Positions 39,395-48,047 are shown, counted from the first letter of the stretch. The stretch is DNA of 64,000 nucleotides from Streptomyces asiaticus (GCF_018138715.1 NZ_JAGSHX010000006.1:2852001-2916000); one strand, 5' to 3'. Numbers and translations: made by a program. The notes: a model not told the origin generated them from the sequence alone.

Positions 39395-39439
39395 GGGCGC
39401 GGGTCTCCTAAGTCAGAGTTGAATTGCTGGCGCGGGTCG

Positions 39440-39484
39440 AAAAAATGAAGCGGGGCCCGGACCCGCGCAGATACAGGCCCCGCT
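39440..39484 (-). terminator. Intrinsic terminator
   Basis: Minus-strand stem AGCGGGGCC / GGCCCCGCT followed by TTCATTTTTT. It may reduce transcription beyond the abundant major tail protein. Confidence 0.7.
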
Positions 39485-39490
39485 GGCTCG

Positions 39491-40084
39491 TTACGGGCCG
39501 ACCGGGAAGAACCGGGTGACGTCCACGCCGCCGTACTTGATGGAGCGGGTAACGGCCGCAGCGTTCGACGCGCCCTTGTAGAAGCGGAACGTCATCTGCA
39601 CCGACATCGCGTCGTCGGTCTGCCCCTGCTCGTCGCCCCGTTCGACCACCTTGCCGTTCGGCATGTAGAAGCGAAGTCGCTTACTGCCGTCCATGGAGTC
39701 GAAGACGAACGCGTAGCGAAGATCGTTGGGCTTGTCGGGAAGCGCGTACGTAACGGTGTCCGTGGTGGGCTCCAGGGAAGCCACGGGGACGTTGTCGTAC
39801 AGGCTCCGAACGATGGGGTTCAGGGCCTCCAGGAAAGTGACCTGAACGGACTTGGTGTTCTTGGTCATCAGAGTCCGGATCGGCTCCTGCGAACCGGCCG
39901 CCTCGATGTCCTTGCTTTCCTCGTCCATCTTGAACAGCCCGCCCTCGGTGGTAACCCACCCCGCGTTAACCCACGCAGTGGTGGGGTCCGCGAAATCGGT
40001 CGGGGCGACAGTGTTCAGAGGCGCGACATAGACGAGATAGTCTGTGGCGCCATAAGTCAGATCTGCATCGCGAGTGTCCGCCAT
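39491..40084 (-). CDS. Major tail protein
   Basis: A 197-residue protein starting MADTRDADLTYGATDYLVYV. TTAWVNAGWVTTEGGLFKMD and KDIEAAGSQEPIRTLM, then AFVFDSMDGSKRLRFYMPNG, are typical of siphophage major tail proteins (phage_TTP-type fold). It lies between the tail terminator and chaperone genes and is flanked by terminators on both sides, fitting high expression. Confidence 0.85.
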   Translation of the reverse strand: MADTRDADLTYGATDYLVYVAPLNTVAPTDFADPTTAWVNAGWVTTEGGLFKMDEESKDIEAAGSQEPIRTLMTKNTKSVQVTFLEALNPIVRSLYDNVPVASLEPTTDTVTYALPDKPNDLRYAFVFDSMDGSKRLRFYMPNGKVVERGDEQGQTDDAMSVQMTFRFYKGASNAAAVTRSIKYGGVDVTRFFPVGP

Positions 40085-40105
40085 GCGTTGCCTCCAGGCA
40101 TACGA

Positions 40106-40137
40106 AAGCCCCCGATTCCCGAAGGAATTCGAGGGCT
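40106..40137 (-). terminator. Terminator-like hairpin
   Basis: Stem built on AGCCC..GA.TTCC and its complement, followed by TTTCG on the minus strand, upstream of the major tail gene. Confidence 0.5.
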
Positions 40138-40152
40138 GATGGATTCAGGGAA

Positions 40153-40521
40153 TTACGCGGCCCGGAGGCTCACGGTGTAGGTGGCGCCACGTCGATGGAT
40201 GGTCTCGTTGGCCCATGGCCGTGACGACGGCCCGGAGTCACAGCGCACACTTCGGATCACAGCGCCGTTCACGGGGCCGCGGAGGAAAATAAGCGCGTCC
40301 CGGATGGTGTTCGACAGGGCCCGAGCCTCGTCGGCCGTCGCGGCAAACACATCGACGTCGACGCGGGGATGGTCTGTGAACCGCTCGCCTAGCCCGCCAA
40401 CGCGTTGCACACGAACAACAGGGAGGCGCTCGACGAGATCGCCAGGTGTCTCGGCACAGCCGAACACGTCGAAGGTGGCTTCCGCCCACGGCGCCAACAC
40501 GGCCTCGATGTCAGGAGACAC
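40153..40521 (-). CDS. Tail terminator-like protein
   Basis: A 122-residue protein from GTG at 40521, overlapping the upstream gene by 11 nt. SPDIEAVLAPWAEATFDVFG and ERLPVVRVQRVGGLGERFTD then RVDVDVFAATADEARAL match the tail terminator/neck family (lambda gpU-like fold). Position before the major tail protein supports it. Confidence 0.65.
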   Translation of the reverse strand: MSPDIEAVLAPWAEATFDVFGCAETPGDLVERLPVVRVQRVGGLGERFTDHPRVDVDVFAATADEARALSNTIRDALIFLRGPVNGAVIRSVRCDSGPSSRPWANETIHRRGATYTVSLRAA

Positions 40522-40873
40522 GGTTCGCCGCCTTGACGTCGTCGATGGCCGTCCGGAACACCGCAAACCGAGGCGTCTTGCTGTTGCCGTACTCCACGAT
40601 CCGCGCGTGCGGCGCGGTGTTCATGACGCGAGCACCGGAGCGATTGCGAGGCTTCCCGCGGAACGGCACGTTCTTGAAGATCGGGACCACGTCGAATGAC
40701 GCCCGGTACAAGCCAGGGTGCCGGTCATCAGGCGGGGTGCCTGTCGGCGAGTTTGCCTGCGCGGCTGCCATTATCTTGACGGCTGCTTCCTTGCACGGAC
40801 GGTGCAGCCATGGGCGGGAGAGCATCCGGCCCATCCCGCCGTATCGACCGGTGTACTTCGATCGGTATGCCAT
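40511..40873 (-). CDS. Neck protein (HK97 gp10-like)
   Basis: A 120-residue protein starting MAYRSKYTGRYGGMGRMLSR. MAAAQANSPTGTPPDDRHPG and SGARVMNTAPHARIVEYGN match the HK97 gp10/phage neck family (head-tail joining). TGATG overlap with the head-closure gene. Confidence 0.7.
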   Translation of the reverse strand: MAYRSKYTGRYGGMGRMLSRPWLHRPCKEAAVKIMAAAQANSPTGTPPDDRHPGLYRASFDVVPIFKNVPFRGKPRNRSGARVMNTAPHARIVEYGNSKTPRFAVFRTAIDDVKAANRVS

Positions 40874-41211
40874 CAGCCGGTCACCTCCTTCAGCGTGGCT
40901 TCGACTCGCGCGAGCGACGTCAGCGGGAAGATCAGCGGACGGCCCACGACTTCCCACTTCTCCGTTCCGTCTTCATTGACGATGCGGTCCGCGGGACGGA
41001 CGTCAGTGCCGAGCGGGGCCGCGAAGACGCGCCTCGTCGTCACGGTGTTCGACGCGTCGTGCGTCTCTGAGGAGCTGCCCACCGTCACGCCGTAGGGGCT
41101 CATGACTGCGCAGTGGTCTACTCGGATGCGCACCGGGGGGCCGGGGGTGAGAGATCCAGTGGAATCCCGCACCATCTCCCCGGCCCGCTCGACGTACCAC
41201 GTCTCCGACAT
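40873..41211 (-). CDS. Head closure-like protein
   Basis: About 112 residues from the ATG at 41211 (MSETWYVERAGEMVRDSTGS); an upstream GTG at 41232 is possible. RVDHCAVMSPYGVTVGSSSE and RPLIFPLTSLARVEATLKE suggest a small beta barrel of the head-closure type. Located between the head-tail connector and neck genes. Confidence 0.6.
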   Translation of the reverse strand: MSETWYVERAGEMVRDSTGSLTPGPPVRIRVDHCAVMSPYGVTVGSSSETHDASNTVTTRRVFAAPLGTDVRPADRIVNEDGTEKWEVVGRPLIFPLTSLARVEATLKEVTG

Positions 41212-41228
41212 CACTGCGCCGATAAGGC

Positions 41229-41609
41229 TCACCAGACCGTGCGCAAAACAGTTTGCGCACACGCGTCGTTGGGGCTGATGTCGAGCATCCCGGCGCCGGA
41301 CGCCAGGCCAACCGCGCGGCGGAGCCGTCGGCGTTCGTCGTCGCTGAGGACTACTCCTGTCTGCGCGTCGGCGTAGCTGATGAGCATGCCGCCCGCTTGC
41401 TCCGACCGAACACCGCCAGGGTTGGTGAGCACACGAGCGGCCACCGCCAACGCCACGGAAGACACCCCGGGCTGTGGCGGATCCGTCAGTCGGTCCCCCA
41501 CCTCCCCGCGGATGGCGTCCTCCGTCAGCGTGGCGGCCAACGCGCACTGTGCGTCGGTCAAGGCGCGTCCTGTCAGCGTGCGGAGGTCATCCGCTGGTAC
41601 CAGTGCCAC
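41229..41609 (-). CDS. Head-tail connector protein (gp6-like)
   Basis: A 126-residue protein starting MALVPADDLRTLTGRALTD. The helical pattern (QCALAATLTEDAIRGEVGDR, VALAVAARVLTNPGGVRSEQ, SDDERRRLRRAVGL) matches siphophage head-tail connectors. Its last codons (CAQTVLRTVW) are encoded by the operator-like palindrome at 41239-41260. Confidence 0.7.
   Translation of the reverse strand: MALVPADDLRTLTGRALTDAQCALAATLTEDAIRGEVGDRLTDPPQPGVSSVALAVAARVLTNPGGVRSEQAGGMLISYADAQTGVVLSDDERRRLRRAVGLASGAGMLDISPNDACAQTVLRTVW
41239..41260. promoter_or_regulatory. Dispersed operator-like palindrome, copy 6, within coding sequence
   Basis: 22 bp with perfect outer arms GTGCGCAAA / TTTGCGCAC and a centre that departs from the consensus (core GCGCAAAACAGTTTGCGC). 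It sits in the final codons of the connector gene, deep in the structural module. Confidence 0.55.
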
Positions 41610-41829
41610 CGTTCGCCGCCTTCCGTCGCGCGGGAGCGCGCTTGGCGGGAGCCTTCTTCGCCGGGGCCGGCGCAGAGTCCGGGGCCTCGTCGATGACAGG
41701 CGGCTCCGCCCACGCCTTCGGGTTGGTGATGAGGGCCTGCGCCCACGTCGGGACCTCGTCCGCGGGGCCGAACACGTGGGTCACGCCCTTCGCGTCCGTC
41801 ACGTGGACGTTGCTGTTAAGCGTTGCCAT
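41587..41829 (-). CDS. Small structural-region phage protein
   Basis: An 80-residue protein starting MATLNSNVHVTDAKGVTHVF. The first half is beta-rich (VFGPADEVPTWAQALITNP); the tail is Lys/Ala/Pro-rich and basic (PAKKAPAKRAPARRKAA). Common between capsid and connector in actinophages; could be a head-associated accessory protein. Confidence 0.55.
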   Translation of the reverse strand: MATLNSNVHVTDAKGVTHVFGPADEVPTWAQALITNPKAWAEPPVIDEAPDSAPAPAKKAPAKRAPARRKAANGGTGTSG

Positions 41830-41852
41830 GCGTGAATGCCTCGCGTTTCAGG

Positions 41853-42872
41853 TCAGAGGACGTCGGCCTGGAAGGTCAGGTCAGGGGCAGCCACAACGGG
41901 GAGGACGATCGCGGTGGCACGAGTCCACACGGTCTGCGGGTCCTCCGACTTGTACGCGCCGACGGCGATACCAGCCTCGCTACCGCCCAGCCCATACCGC
42001 GGGTCGTCGGCCTCGACGGGGACGCCCCACAGGGTGCGCCCGGCGCTGGGACCCTGCTCCGGCAGGAAACAGATCTTGTCCTGCGGAGTGATGCGGGTGG
42101 CAGAGCCGCCCACGGACACCTTCGCGTCGTAGATGACGATCTCGGGCACGTCGTAGTCGCTGAGCAGCGTCTCCAGCCCCGACTTCGTCAGGACACCGGG
42201 AGCAGTCGCACCCGTGGTGCTCAACTTGGTGAGCTGCGCGGACCGGCGCAGAAGGTTGTAGATCTGCCGCGACATCATGACGTACCGCGGGAGAGTGCCG
42301 TTCGTGTCGTTGTAGACGTCCATCCACGCCTGGAGGTCGTCCAGCGGCTTGGAGTTCGTCAGGTCCGACCACAGAGTGGCAGCCGTGACGCTGTGGGCCG
42401 GGTTGCGGCCGAAGTCCACGCCACCCTGAACGTTGTTCTCGTTCAGGTTGACGGCTGCGCCGAAGAGAGCCGCCCCGCGGGCAAGCTCGACACGGGCCCG
42501 GAGCTGGTCTACCAGCTTCTCGGAGTCGGACATCATCGCGTTCCGGATCTCCTCGCGCTGCGAGTCGACGTTCCGGCGCTTGATCCGCTCGTACTCGCCA
42601 ACCGGGAGCTTTCGGCTCATGGGTGGCAGCTCGCCCGACACCCGAGCCCCGCCTTCGCGGGTCGCGATGTCCGACTCAGCGTCGTACGCCCGGTAGGTGG
42701 CCGCCTCAGTGAGGCCGCCACCGCCACGCGTGAACCTGTAGCTGAGGTCGTTCACGGTGTCGTTCGGGAGCCAGCGCTCCAGACCGAACTGGTTCTCTTC
42801 GCGATCCCGCAGAGCCTCACGAGCGTAGCCGGTCAGCTCCGCAGGGGTCGCATACTCAGTGATGAGCTGCAT
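41853..42872 (-). CDS. Major capsid protein (lambda gpE-like)
   Basis: A 339-residue protein starting MQLITEYATPAELTGYAREA. The N-terminal RFTRGGGGLTEAATYRAYDA and PPMSRKLPVGEYERIKRRN, then MSDSEKLVDQLRARVELARG, and DRPRYGLGGSEAGIAVGAY-like C-terminal motifs match the lambda gpE/HK97-fold family of actinophages. It follows the decoration protein by 15 nt. Confidence 0.85.
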   Translation of the reverse strand: MQLITEYATPAELTGYAREALRDREENQFGLERWLPNDTVNDLSYRFTRGGGGLTEAATYRAYDAESDIATREGGARVSGELPPMSRKLPVGEYERIKRRNVDSQREEIRNAMMSDSEKLVDQLRARVELARGAALFGAAVNLNENNVQGGVDFGRNPAHSVTAATLWSDLTNSKPLDDLQAWMDVYNDTNGTLPRYVMMSRQIYNLLRRSAQLTKLSTTGATAPGVLTKSGLETLLSDYDVPEIVIYDAKVSVGGSATRITPQDKICFLPEQGPSAGRTLWGVPVEADDPRYGLGGSEAGIAVGAYKSEDPQTVWTRATAIVLPVVAAPDLTFQADVL

Positions 42873-42887
42873 CTAGGGCAACCTCTC

Positions 42888-43286
42888 TCAGACGAAGATG
42901 ACGCGGCCGGCGAGATCCGCCTTGCCGTTGGCGTCGATGGACACAGGAAGCTTGGATTCCTTGATGAAGCAGTGGACGAGCATCGAGCCGACCACCGACG
43001 CAGACACGACGCCACGCGGCGACACGACATCCTGAGCGGTGAAGAGGAAGCCGACGCAGGTCTGACGTCCGTCGGTCTTCGTGTCGTCGTAGGGGCCGTA
43101 CTTCCCGGACGCGGTGATCTTCCCCAGCGGGATCCCGCTCTTGATGTAGCCGTCCGGGTAGTGGGTAGCCTGAGTGAAGGTGCTGACGTCGAGCGTCGCG
43201 CTCACAGGTGCGTCGGTGCCGTGGGCGGACCCCAGCCAATCCCGACGGTCCTGGGTGAACGACTCAGTCTTGAGGCTGAGGTCCAT
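42888..43286 (-). CDS. Head decoration protein
   Basis: A 132-residue protein starting MDLSLKTESFTQDRRDWLGS. TFTQATHYPDGYIKSGIPLG and ITASGKYGPYDDTKTDG, then GFLFTAQDV, match the lambda gpD-like decoration family seen next to gpE-type capsids. Confidence 0.75.
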   Translation of the reverse strand: MDLSLKTESFTQDRRDWLGSAHGTDAPVSATLDVSTFTQATHYPDGYIKSGIPLGKITASGKYGPYDDTKTDGRQTCVGFLFTAQDVVSPRGVVSASVVGSMLVHCFIKESKLPVSIDANGKADLAGRVIFV

Positions 43287-43309
43287 TCGGATTCCTCCGT
43301 ATTAGATGG

Positions 43310-43966
43310 TCAGTTCTTGCCGTGGCGCTGGCGGTACAGCTCTGCGCCCGTGGCGGTAGTGGTCTTGGTGTCGCCGACGTCGGAGCCACGCGGGCCACCC
43401 GCACGCGCACCAGAGCCACCGCCGTTGTTGCTCCCGCCCTGGCCGGTGCCGCCGAAGTCGGCAAGCAGCTTGTCCGCGCTGGCCTCCAGCTCCTCCTTCG
43501 TGGAGCCCTGGAGCCACGCAGCCTGAGCGGGGGTGAGGCTCTTCGCGGAGGCCACCTGCACGCGAAGAAGCTCCGCGGTGGCGGTGGCAGCAGCAGCCTT
43601 CGCGGCGTCGGCCTCAGCACGTGCGGCGTCCGCCTCTGCCTTCAGCCGGTCGGCGTCGGACATGTCCGCGGTCTCGCGCTGCTTCAGCAGCTCGTCACGT
43701 TCGCGGAGCCGCTTCAGCTCGTCGGCGTCGGGGGCAGCATTCGCGCGGGCCTCATGCTTGCGAGCGTGGTGCTTCCAGTACGCCGCCTGATGGGTTGGCT
43801 CCATCTCCGCCACGGGGGTGTTGTCCGGGAAACCGTGCTCGTTGACGGTCGGAGTGTTGCCGCCTCCACCGCCTCCGCCACCCGCAGTCGGGTCGTCGTC
43901 GAAGAGCGTCCACGGCTGGGCAGAGAAGGTGAGCAGCGCGGAACGCGCTCGGGTACGTCGAGACAT
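43310..43966 (-). CDS. Capsid scaffolding protein
   Basis: A 218-residue protein starting MSRRTRARSALLTFSAQPWT after GGGGAGCC. A Gly run follows near residue 30. The centre is a long charged coiled coil (DELKRLRERDELLKQRETAD, LKAEADAARAEADAAKAAA), and the C-terminus is Gly-rich and basic. Composition and position match phage scaffolds. Confidence 0.75.
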   Translation of the reverse strand: MSRRTRARSALLTFSAQPWTLFDDDPTAGGGGGGGGNTPTVNEHGFPDNTPVAEMEPTHQAAYWKHHARKHEARANAAPDADELKRLRERDELLKQRETADMSDADRLKAEADAARAEADAAKAAAATATAELLRVQVASAKSLTPAQAAWLQGSTKEELEASADKLLADFGGTGQGGSNNGGGSGARAGGPRGSDVGDTKTTTATGAELYRQRHGKN

Positions 43967-44010
43967 GCTGATGGCTCCCCTGTCGGGATGTCGTCGGCCC
44001 ATGGCGGGCG

Positions 44011-44820
44011 TCAGGTCGGAAGATTGATGTCGTCGGGGCCGGTGAACCGCTGCCCCTTGAAGCCCAGAACGGGCCCGATCTCACCGTGGTCGTTGGCCAC
44101 GATGATCTTTCGGTAGTCGATTGCCCGGCCGCCCCGGTCGTAGTCGCCGAGCGCCTCCGCCACAGCGTCATGGATGGCTTCAAGCTTGGCTTCGTCGATG
44201 ACCTGGCCGGGGTCGTAGTCGCTCTTGACCGTCTTGACCAGGCAATCGCACCCGGGATGGATCGGCGCAAGATCACGCTTGTGGTATCGCTGCGTCGACG
44301 CCACGATGCAGAGCGCGCAGTCGTACTCGCCCTGAAGTTCTCGAACGGTGTACTCCACGGCGGGCTGCTCGTCGGCAACCTCGCGCACCGTGTGAGTGCG
44401 AGCTAGCTGAAGATCCGTCTTGATGATGATCTCCAGCCGATTGGCCCCGCGCTCCGTTGCCACGTCTAGCGGCTCGCCGTTACTCAGGGCCGTCCACACG
44501 TCCTTGAAGGGGCGTGTATACACCTCTTCTGGATCCACACCACGGAGCGCCTTGCCCGTCACAGTGTTCAGGTCCAAGGACACGCGCCGCGACTCGTCGG
44601 CGATGTCTTTGTAAAGCTGCTCCAGGTACGTGGCCGTCAGGCTCGCCACCTGGCGCTGTCCGGCAAGGATGATAGGCAGCGTGGTCCGCTGGAAGCGGCG
44701 TACATCGGCATCACGCCACGATCCGAGCCCTGTCCACGCTCGTGAAGTGCGTCCCAGCACGCTCGCCCAAACGCTCTGAACCTGCGCGCCGTATCGACGG
44801 TCAAGCCGCGTTAGGGACAT
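44011..44820 (-). CDS. MuF-like minor head protein
   Basis: A 269-residue protein starting MSLTRLDRRYGAQVQSVWAS, overlapping the portal gene by 20 nt. The N-terminal half is helical; the C-terminal half has DCALCIVASTQRYHKRDLAP and HPGCDC, the Cys-rich MuF/SPP1 gp7 signature. Confidence 0.8.
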   Translation of the reverse strand: MSLTRLDRRYGAQVQSVWASVLGRTSRAWTGLGSWRDADVRRFQRTTLPIILAGQRQVASLTATYLEQLYKDIADESRRVSLDLNTVTGKALRGVDPEEVYTRPFKDVWTALSNGEPLDVATERGANRLEIIIKTDLQLARTHTVREVADEQPAVEYTVRELQGEYDCALCIVASTQRYHKRDLAPIHPGCDCLVKTVKSDYDPGQVIDEAKLEAIHDAVAEALGDYDRGGRAIDYRKIIVANDHGEIGPVLGFKGQRFTGPDDINLPT

Positions 44821-46324
44821 TCTCAGCGGCCTTCCGTCCGATCACCGGTCGCGCGTCGAACGGCGACTTCCCGTTGTCCGCCTGGCCCTGGAGGTGCGCC
44901 GGCTGTGGGTCTGACGTCGGGGTGGCGTTGAGCGCGTCCGCAGCTCGGTCGATTTCCATGCGGTCGATCTGCTGTGGCGTGTACTGCATGTCCTCCATGC
45001 GCTGACGCCACGGGACACCCGCACTGGCCTTCTTCACAGCGGCATCCGCCAGTTCGCTGACCGTCCGCGATTCCGCGTCCTGCCATAGCGTTTCAGCGCT
45101 CCATGCCGTGGCGCGGGTATCGTCGCCGAGCACACGGAAGGCAAGGCGCATGACCTGTTCCCAGGATTCGCCGAACGCTCTCTGCCGGTCCTTGACCTTG
45201 CTCACAAGGCCCGTTTCCGCAGCCGTCAGCGCCTGGCCGCTCACGTTGACGACCTGGCCCAAGAGGTAGTGCGGGGGCGTGCGCGAGATGGCCGCGAGAT
45301 CCTGAACAGCGGATTCGACGGCTGCGACGTACGGGCGCAAGTCGGTTGCCTGGAACTCGCCGAACTTCGTTTCGTGGTCGTCGGTCGTCCAGAGCTTCCG
45401 GATGTCAAGCTGGAACGGCTGGATCTTCTGCCCTGTGATGGGGTCCTCGTCAACCACCAGGCCCGCGGCCCAACGCTGCCTGAACGCGCCGTACTTCATG
45501 GCGGCGATGAGGTTGATCAGCGAGAGGTTGATTCGGTTCTGAATGCTCAGAACGTCCTCATGCTCCGCGAACCCTTCCGGCCGACGGTTGCGCCGGTTGA
45601 TGAAGGGGACGAGCGGGACCATGCCCAGCTCGTTGCGCTCGGTGCCGTCCTCAGCGTTCGGAAGTGCCATCGCATCCCACTGCTGGAGCGTGGCGGAGCG
45701 GCCACTGAACGTCGGCGTCTGGCTCTTCGTGGTGAAGTGGCGGATTTCGTCGGGGGTCCATAGCGTGGCCACGGTGCGGCCCGTCCAGTCGTCGCGCCAC
45801 AGCTTCAGCCCCGCAGCAAGCTTCCGACGGTTGCCCTGCGCGTGCTCCACGGCCACCTGTCGCGGTGTCTCGTGAGAGAGCAGCGGTCGGCCATCGTCAC
45901 CCTTCTCGACCAACACGAACGCTCGTCGCTGCGACAGCGCCCCGTAGTGGACCAGGTCGGCATCCGCGTCCATCGCGTTTTCCTGCCAGATGCGGTTAGC
46001 GTCCTCGTCCGCGGACTTCGCGCTCTCGTCGTCGTCGCCGCCGAAGCGGAAACCGTCGACGTGCATGCGCTCAGTCGGCGAGTCGATGACGAGTGACGTC
46101 CAGTTGGTACGCGCGTCCCGCATCCACTCACGCGCTTCGCGTGGGTCGACACCCGGCACGTGCGGAAGCGGCGGCCGACCTTCGGCGTACGCCCGCAGGG
46201 TGTCGAGCCCCGGTGTTATTTCCCCGTCGGCGTCGCGGTCGTCCGCGCGCTCGTCGAGCATCCGCTTCCCGAGCCGCTGAAGCCACCATCCGGGGGACTC
46301 TGGCGTACTGGCGTCAATGGCCAT
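44801..46324 (-). CDS. Portal protein (SPP1 gp6-like)
   Basis: A 507-residue protein starting MAIDASTPESPGWWLQRLGK. It has MRDARTNWTSLVIDSPTERM, GNRRKLAAGLKLWRDDWTGR, NRINLSLINLIAAMKYGAFR, and AAISRTPPHYLLGQVVNVSG followed by a QALTAAE core, all typical of SPP1-type portals. It lies between large terminase and MuF genes. Confidence 0.85.
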   Translation of the reverse strand: MAIDASTPESPGWWLQRLGKRMLDERADDRDADGEITPGLDTLRAYAEGRPPLPHVPGVDPREAREWMRDARTNWTSLVIDSPTERMHVDGFRFGGDDDESAKSADEDANRIWQENAMDADADLVHYGALSQRRAFVLVEKGDDGRPLLSHETPRQVAVEHAQGNRRKLAAGLKLWRDDWTGRTVATLWTPDEIRHFTTKSQTPTFSGRSATLQQWDAMALPNAEDGTERNELGMVPLVPFINRRNRRPEGFAEHEDVLSIQNRINLSLINLIAAMKYGAFRQRWAAGLVVDEDPITGQKIQPFQLDIRKLWTTDDHETKFGEFQATDLRPYVAAVESAVQDLAAISRTPPHYLLGQVVNVSGQALTAAETGLVSKVKDRQRAFGESWEQVMRLAFRVLGDDTRATAWSAETLWQDAESRTVSELADAAVKKASAGVPWRQRMEDMQYTPQQIDRMEIDRAADALNATPTSDPQPAHLQGQADNGKSPFDARPVIGRKAAENVPNAA

Positions 46325-46337
46325 GCATGGCCCCCTT

Positions 46338-48047
46338 TCAGAAGGCTACGAGCTTGGACGAGCGCTTCTTGCGCTTCGTGATTCCGGCGGCCACTGCGTC
46401 AGCGCGGCATTCGTAGGCGAGGACAGCGGACATGGCGGCATCGATCTTTTTCGGGCTCTTGGCGTGTTCCTTGCCGATGCCCATGTGGTTACGGCCCATC
46501 GGCCGACGACGCGCGTTCTTCACGTGACGGGAGAGCGTGGCTCCGCGGCGCAGGGCCCCCGACGGGTCGTCGGGGTCGAGCGTTTCCGCGTGGCTCAAGC
46601 CCTTGTCCTCCACCGCCTCCATAAAGCGGTCGAGCGCGCTTTCCATCGCCGTCGGGCGGTTGGTCCACCATTCCAGGGGGCGGGCCTGCGTGGCACGAAC
46701 CTGGAGGTCGGCTCCGAAGTCGGCCGTCCAGCGGTCTACGTAGTCCTGCCAGTGCGGCGGGTCGGCGTAGAAGCCGCAAACCTCGTAACGGTCGAAGGCG
46801 CGAGCAACGGCGTTGTCCACAGATTCGCGGTCAACTTGCCAGCCCTCGCCTTCGGGGCCTTCTGGTTTCTCCCAGCAACCGAGGAGCATGAGGTGACCGT
46901 CGGATACGCGGCAGGCTGTCAGCGCTGTGGCGTCGTCACGGATGGAACCGTCAAAGCCGAGTGTCACCAGCTCGCCGGCGGCTATCTCCTCCGCACGTCG
47001 ACACAGGGCCCACGCTGCGGGGTCCATCCACGCGTCAGAGGATGGCGTCATGTCGTTCAGGAAGTACCGTCGGCCGTCGGCGGAGTCGTTCCGGAGGTCG
47101 TAGAAGTCGTCTATCAGCGACTCAAGATCCATCCACTCCATCGCGTCGCCGTAGGCGTCTACGAGGGCGGCCCGAAGCTCGGCCTCGTTCTTCAGGTTCT
47201 TGCACTCGCCCCAGCGGTGGTCGTACATAAGACGCGACCGACCGCGCTTCTTACGGCCGTCGCGGATTGCCTCGGCTTCCTCGTAGGTGCGCTCAGCAAC
47301 GGAGTCTTGGCCCGGGGCAAACATCGTCGTGGTTTCCAGGTACCACGTCTGTGCGCCCTTTTTACGCTTGCGTAGGTTACGCGTAACCGTTGCGTACATC
47401 CTGCGCAATTCCGGTGTGTTGTAGAGGTGGGTCTCATCGAAACATACCCACGTCTCTTTACCGCCGTCCTTCGACGAGGACGAAGCGGTAGACGGCATGA
47501 TCTCTCCGCCGTCAGGAAGGTTGATTCTGGTAATCCCGACGTCGACGCCGGGTATCTGACTCAGCGGCGACGCCTCGTCGGTCAGGTTGAAATAGATGGA
47601 GTCGAAGACGTTCCCGGTCTGGCCCTCTTCCGTCGCCATGATGCGCAGGTACGGGACCTTGACCGGCTGCCCCATAGGCTCGCCGGACTCGTAGACGTAC
47701 TCAAAGCCAAGTCCCCACGGATCGCGGTAGACCTCTCCGCCGTCAGCCCAGCCAGCGAAACGGGCAGGGCCGAACGCCTCGAATAGGCCGATGCGGGCTC
47801 CAAGTCCGCTCTTATCGCAGCCCTTCGGGCGCGAAAAGAACGCGGAGTCGTAGAGAAGTCGGCCGTCGTCCTCGTCAACCGCGTAGCAGTCCACGACGAA
47901 TCCGGTGTATTCATCTCCGTGCCTCACTGGCTCGCCCTGGACGTCACCAGGACCGTGAACGACGAAGTACTCCATCCATGCAACCGCGAGCCACCCCAAG
48001 GAGCGGTTACGGTCGTGACCGGGGGCGCGCACGACAGCGCGCGGCAT
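46338..48047 (-). CDS. Terminase large subunit
   Basis: A 569-residue protein starting MPRAVVRAPGHDRNRSLGWL. The ATPase has a divergent Walker A, FFSRPKGCDKSGLGA, and Walker B-like WVCFDETHLYN. The nuclease half carries VTLGFDGSIRDDATALTACR and YEVCGFYADPPHWQDYVDRW, RuvC-like acidic residues expected of a headful/cos terminase. It cuts and translocates phage DNA into the prohead. Confidence 0.85.
   Translation of the reverse strand: MPRAVVRAPGHDRNRSLGWLAVAWMEYFVVHGPGDVQGEPVRHGDEYTGFVVDCYAVDEDDGRLLYDSAFFSRPKGCDKSGLGARIGLFEAFGPARFAGWADGGEVYRDPWGLGFEYVYESGEPMGQPVKVPYLRIMATEEGQTGNVFDSIYFNLTDEASPLSQIPGVDVGITRINLPDGGEIMPSTASSSSKDGGKETWVCFDETHLYNTPELRRMYATVTRNLRKRKKGAQTWYLETTTMFAPGQDSVAERTYEEAEAIRDGRKKRGRSRLMYDHRWGECKNLKNEAELRAALVDAYGDAMEWMDLESLIDDFYDLRNDSADGRRYFLNDMTPSSDAWMDPAAWALCRRAEEIAAGELVTLGFDGSIRDDATALTACRVSDGHLMLLGCWEKPEGPEGEGWQVDRESVDNAVARAFDRYEVCGFYADPPHWQDYVDRWTADFGADLQVRATQARPLEWWTNRPTAMESALDRFMEAVEDKGLSHAETLDPDDPSGALRRGATLSRHVKNARRRPMGRNHMGIGKEHAKSPKKIDAAMSAVLAYECRADAVAAGITKRKKRSSKLVAF

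Noticed and set aside
282..41260. Peptide AQNVLRT / VRKTFCA seen in several unrelated ORFs, which could be taken for a conserved peptide tag
   Set aside because: It is simply the translation of the operator-like palindrome in different frames.
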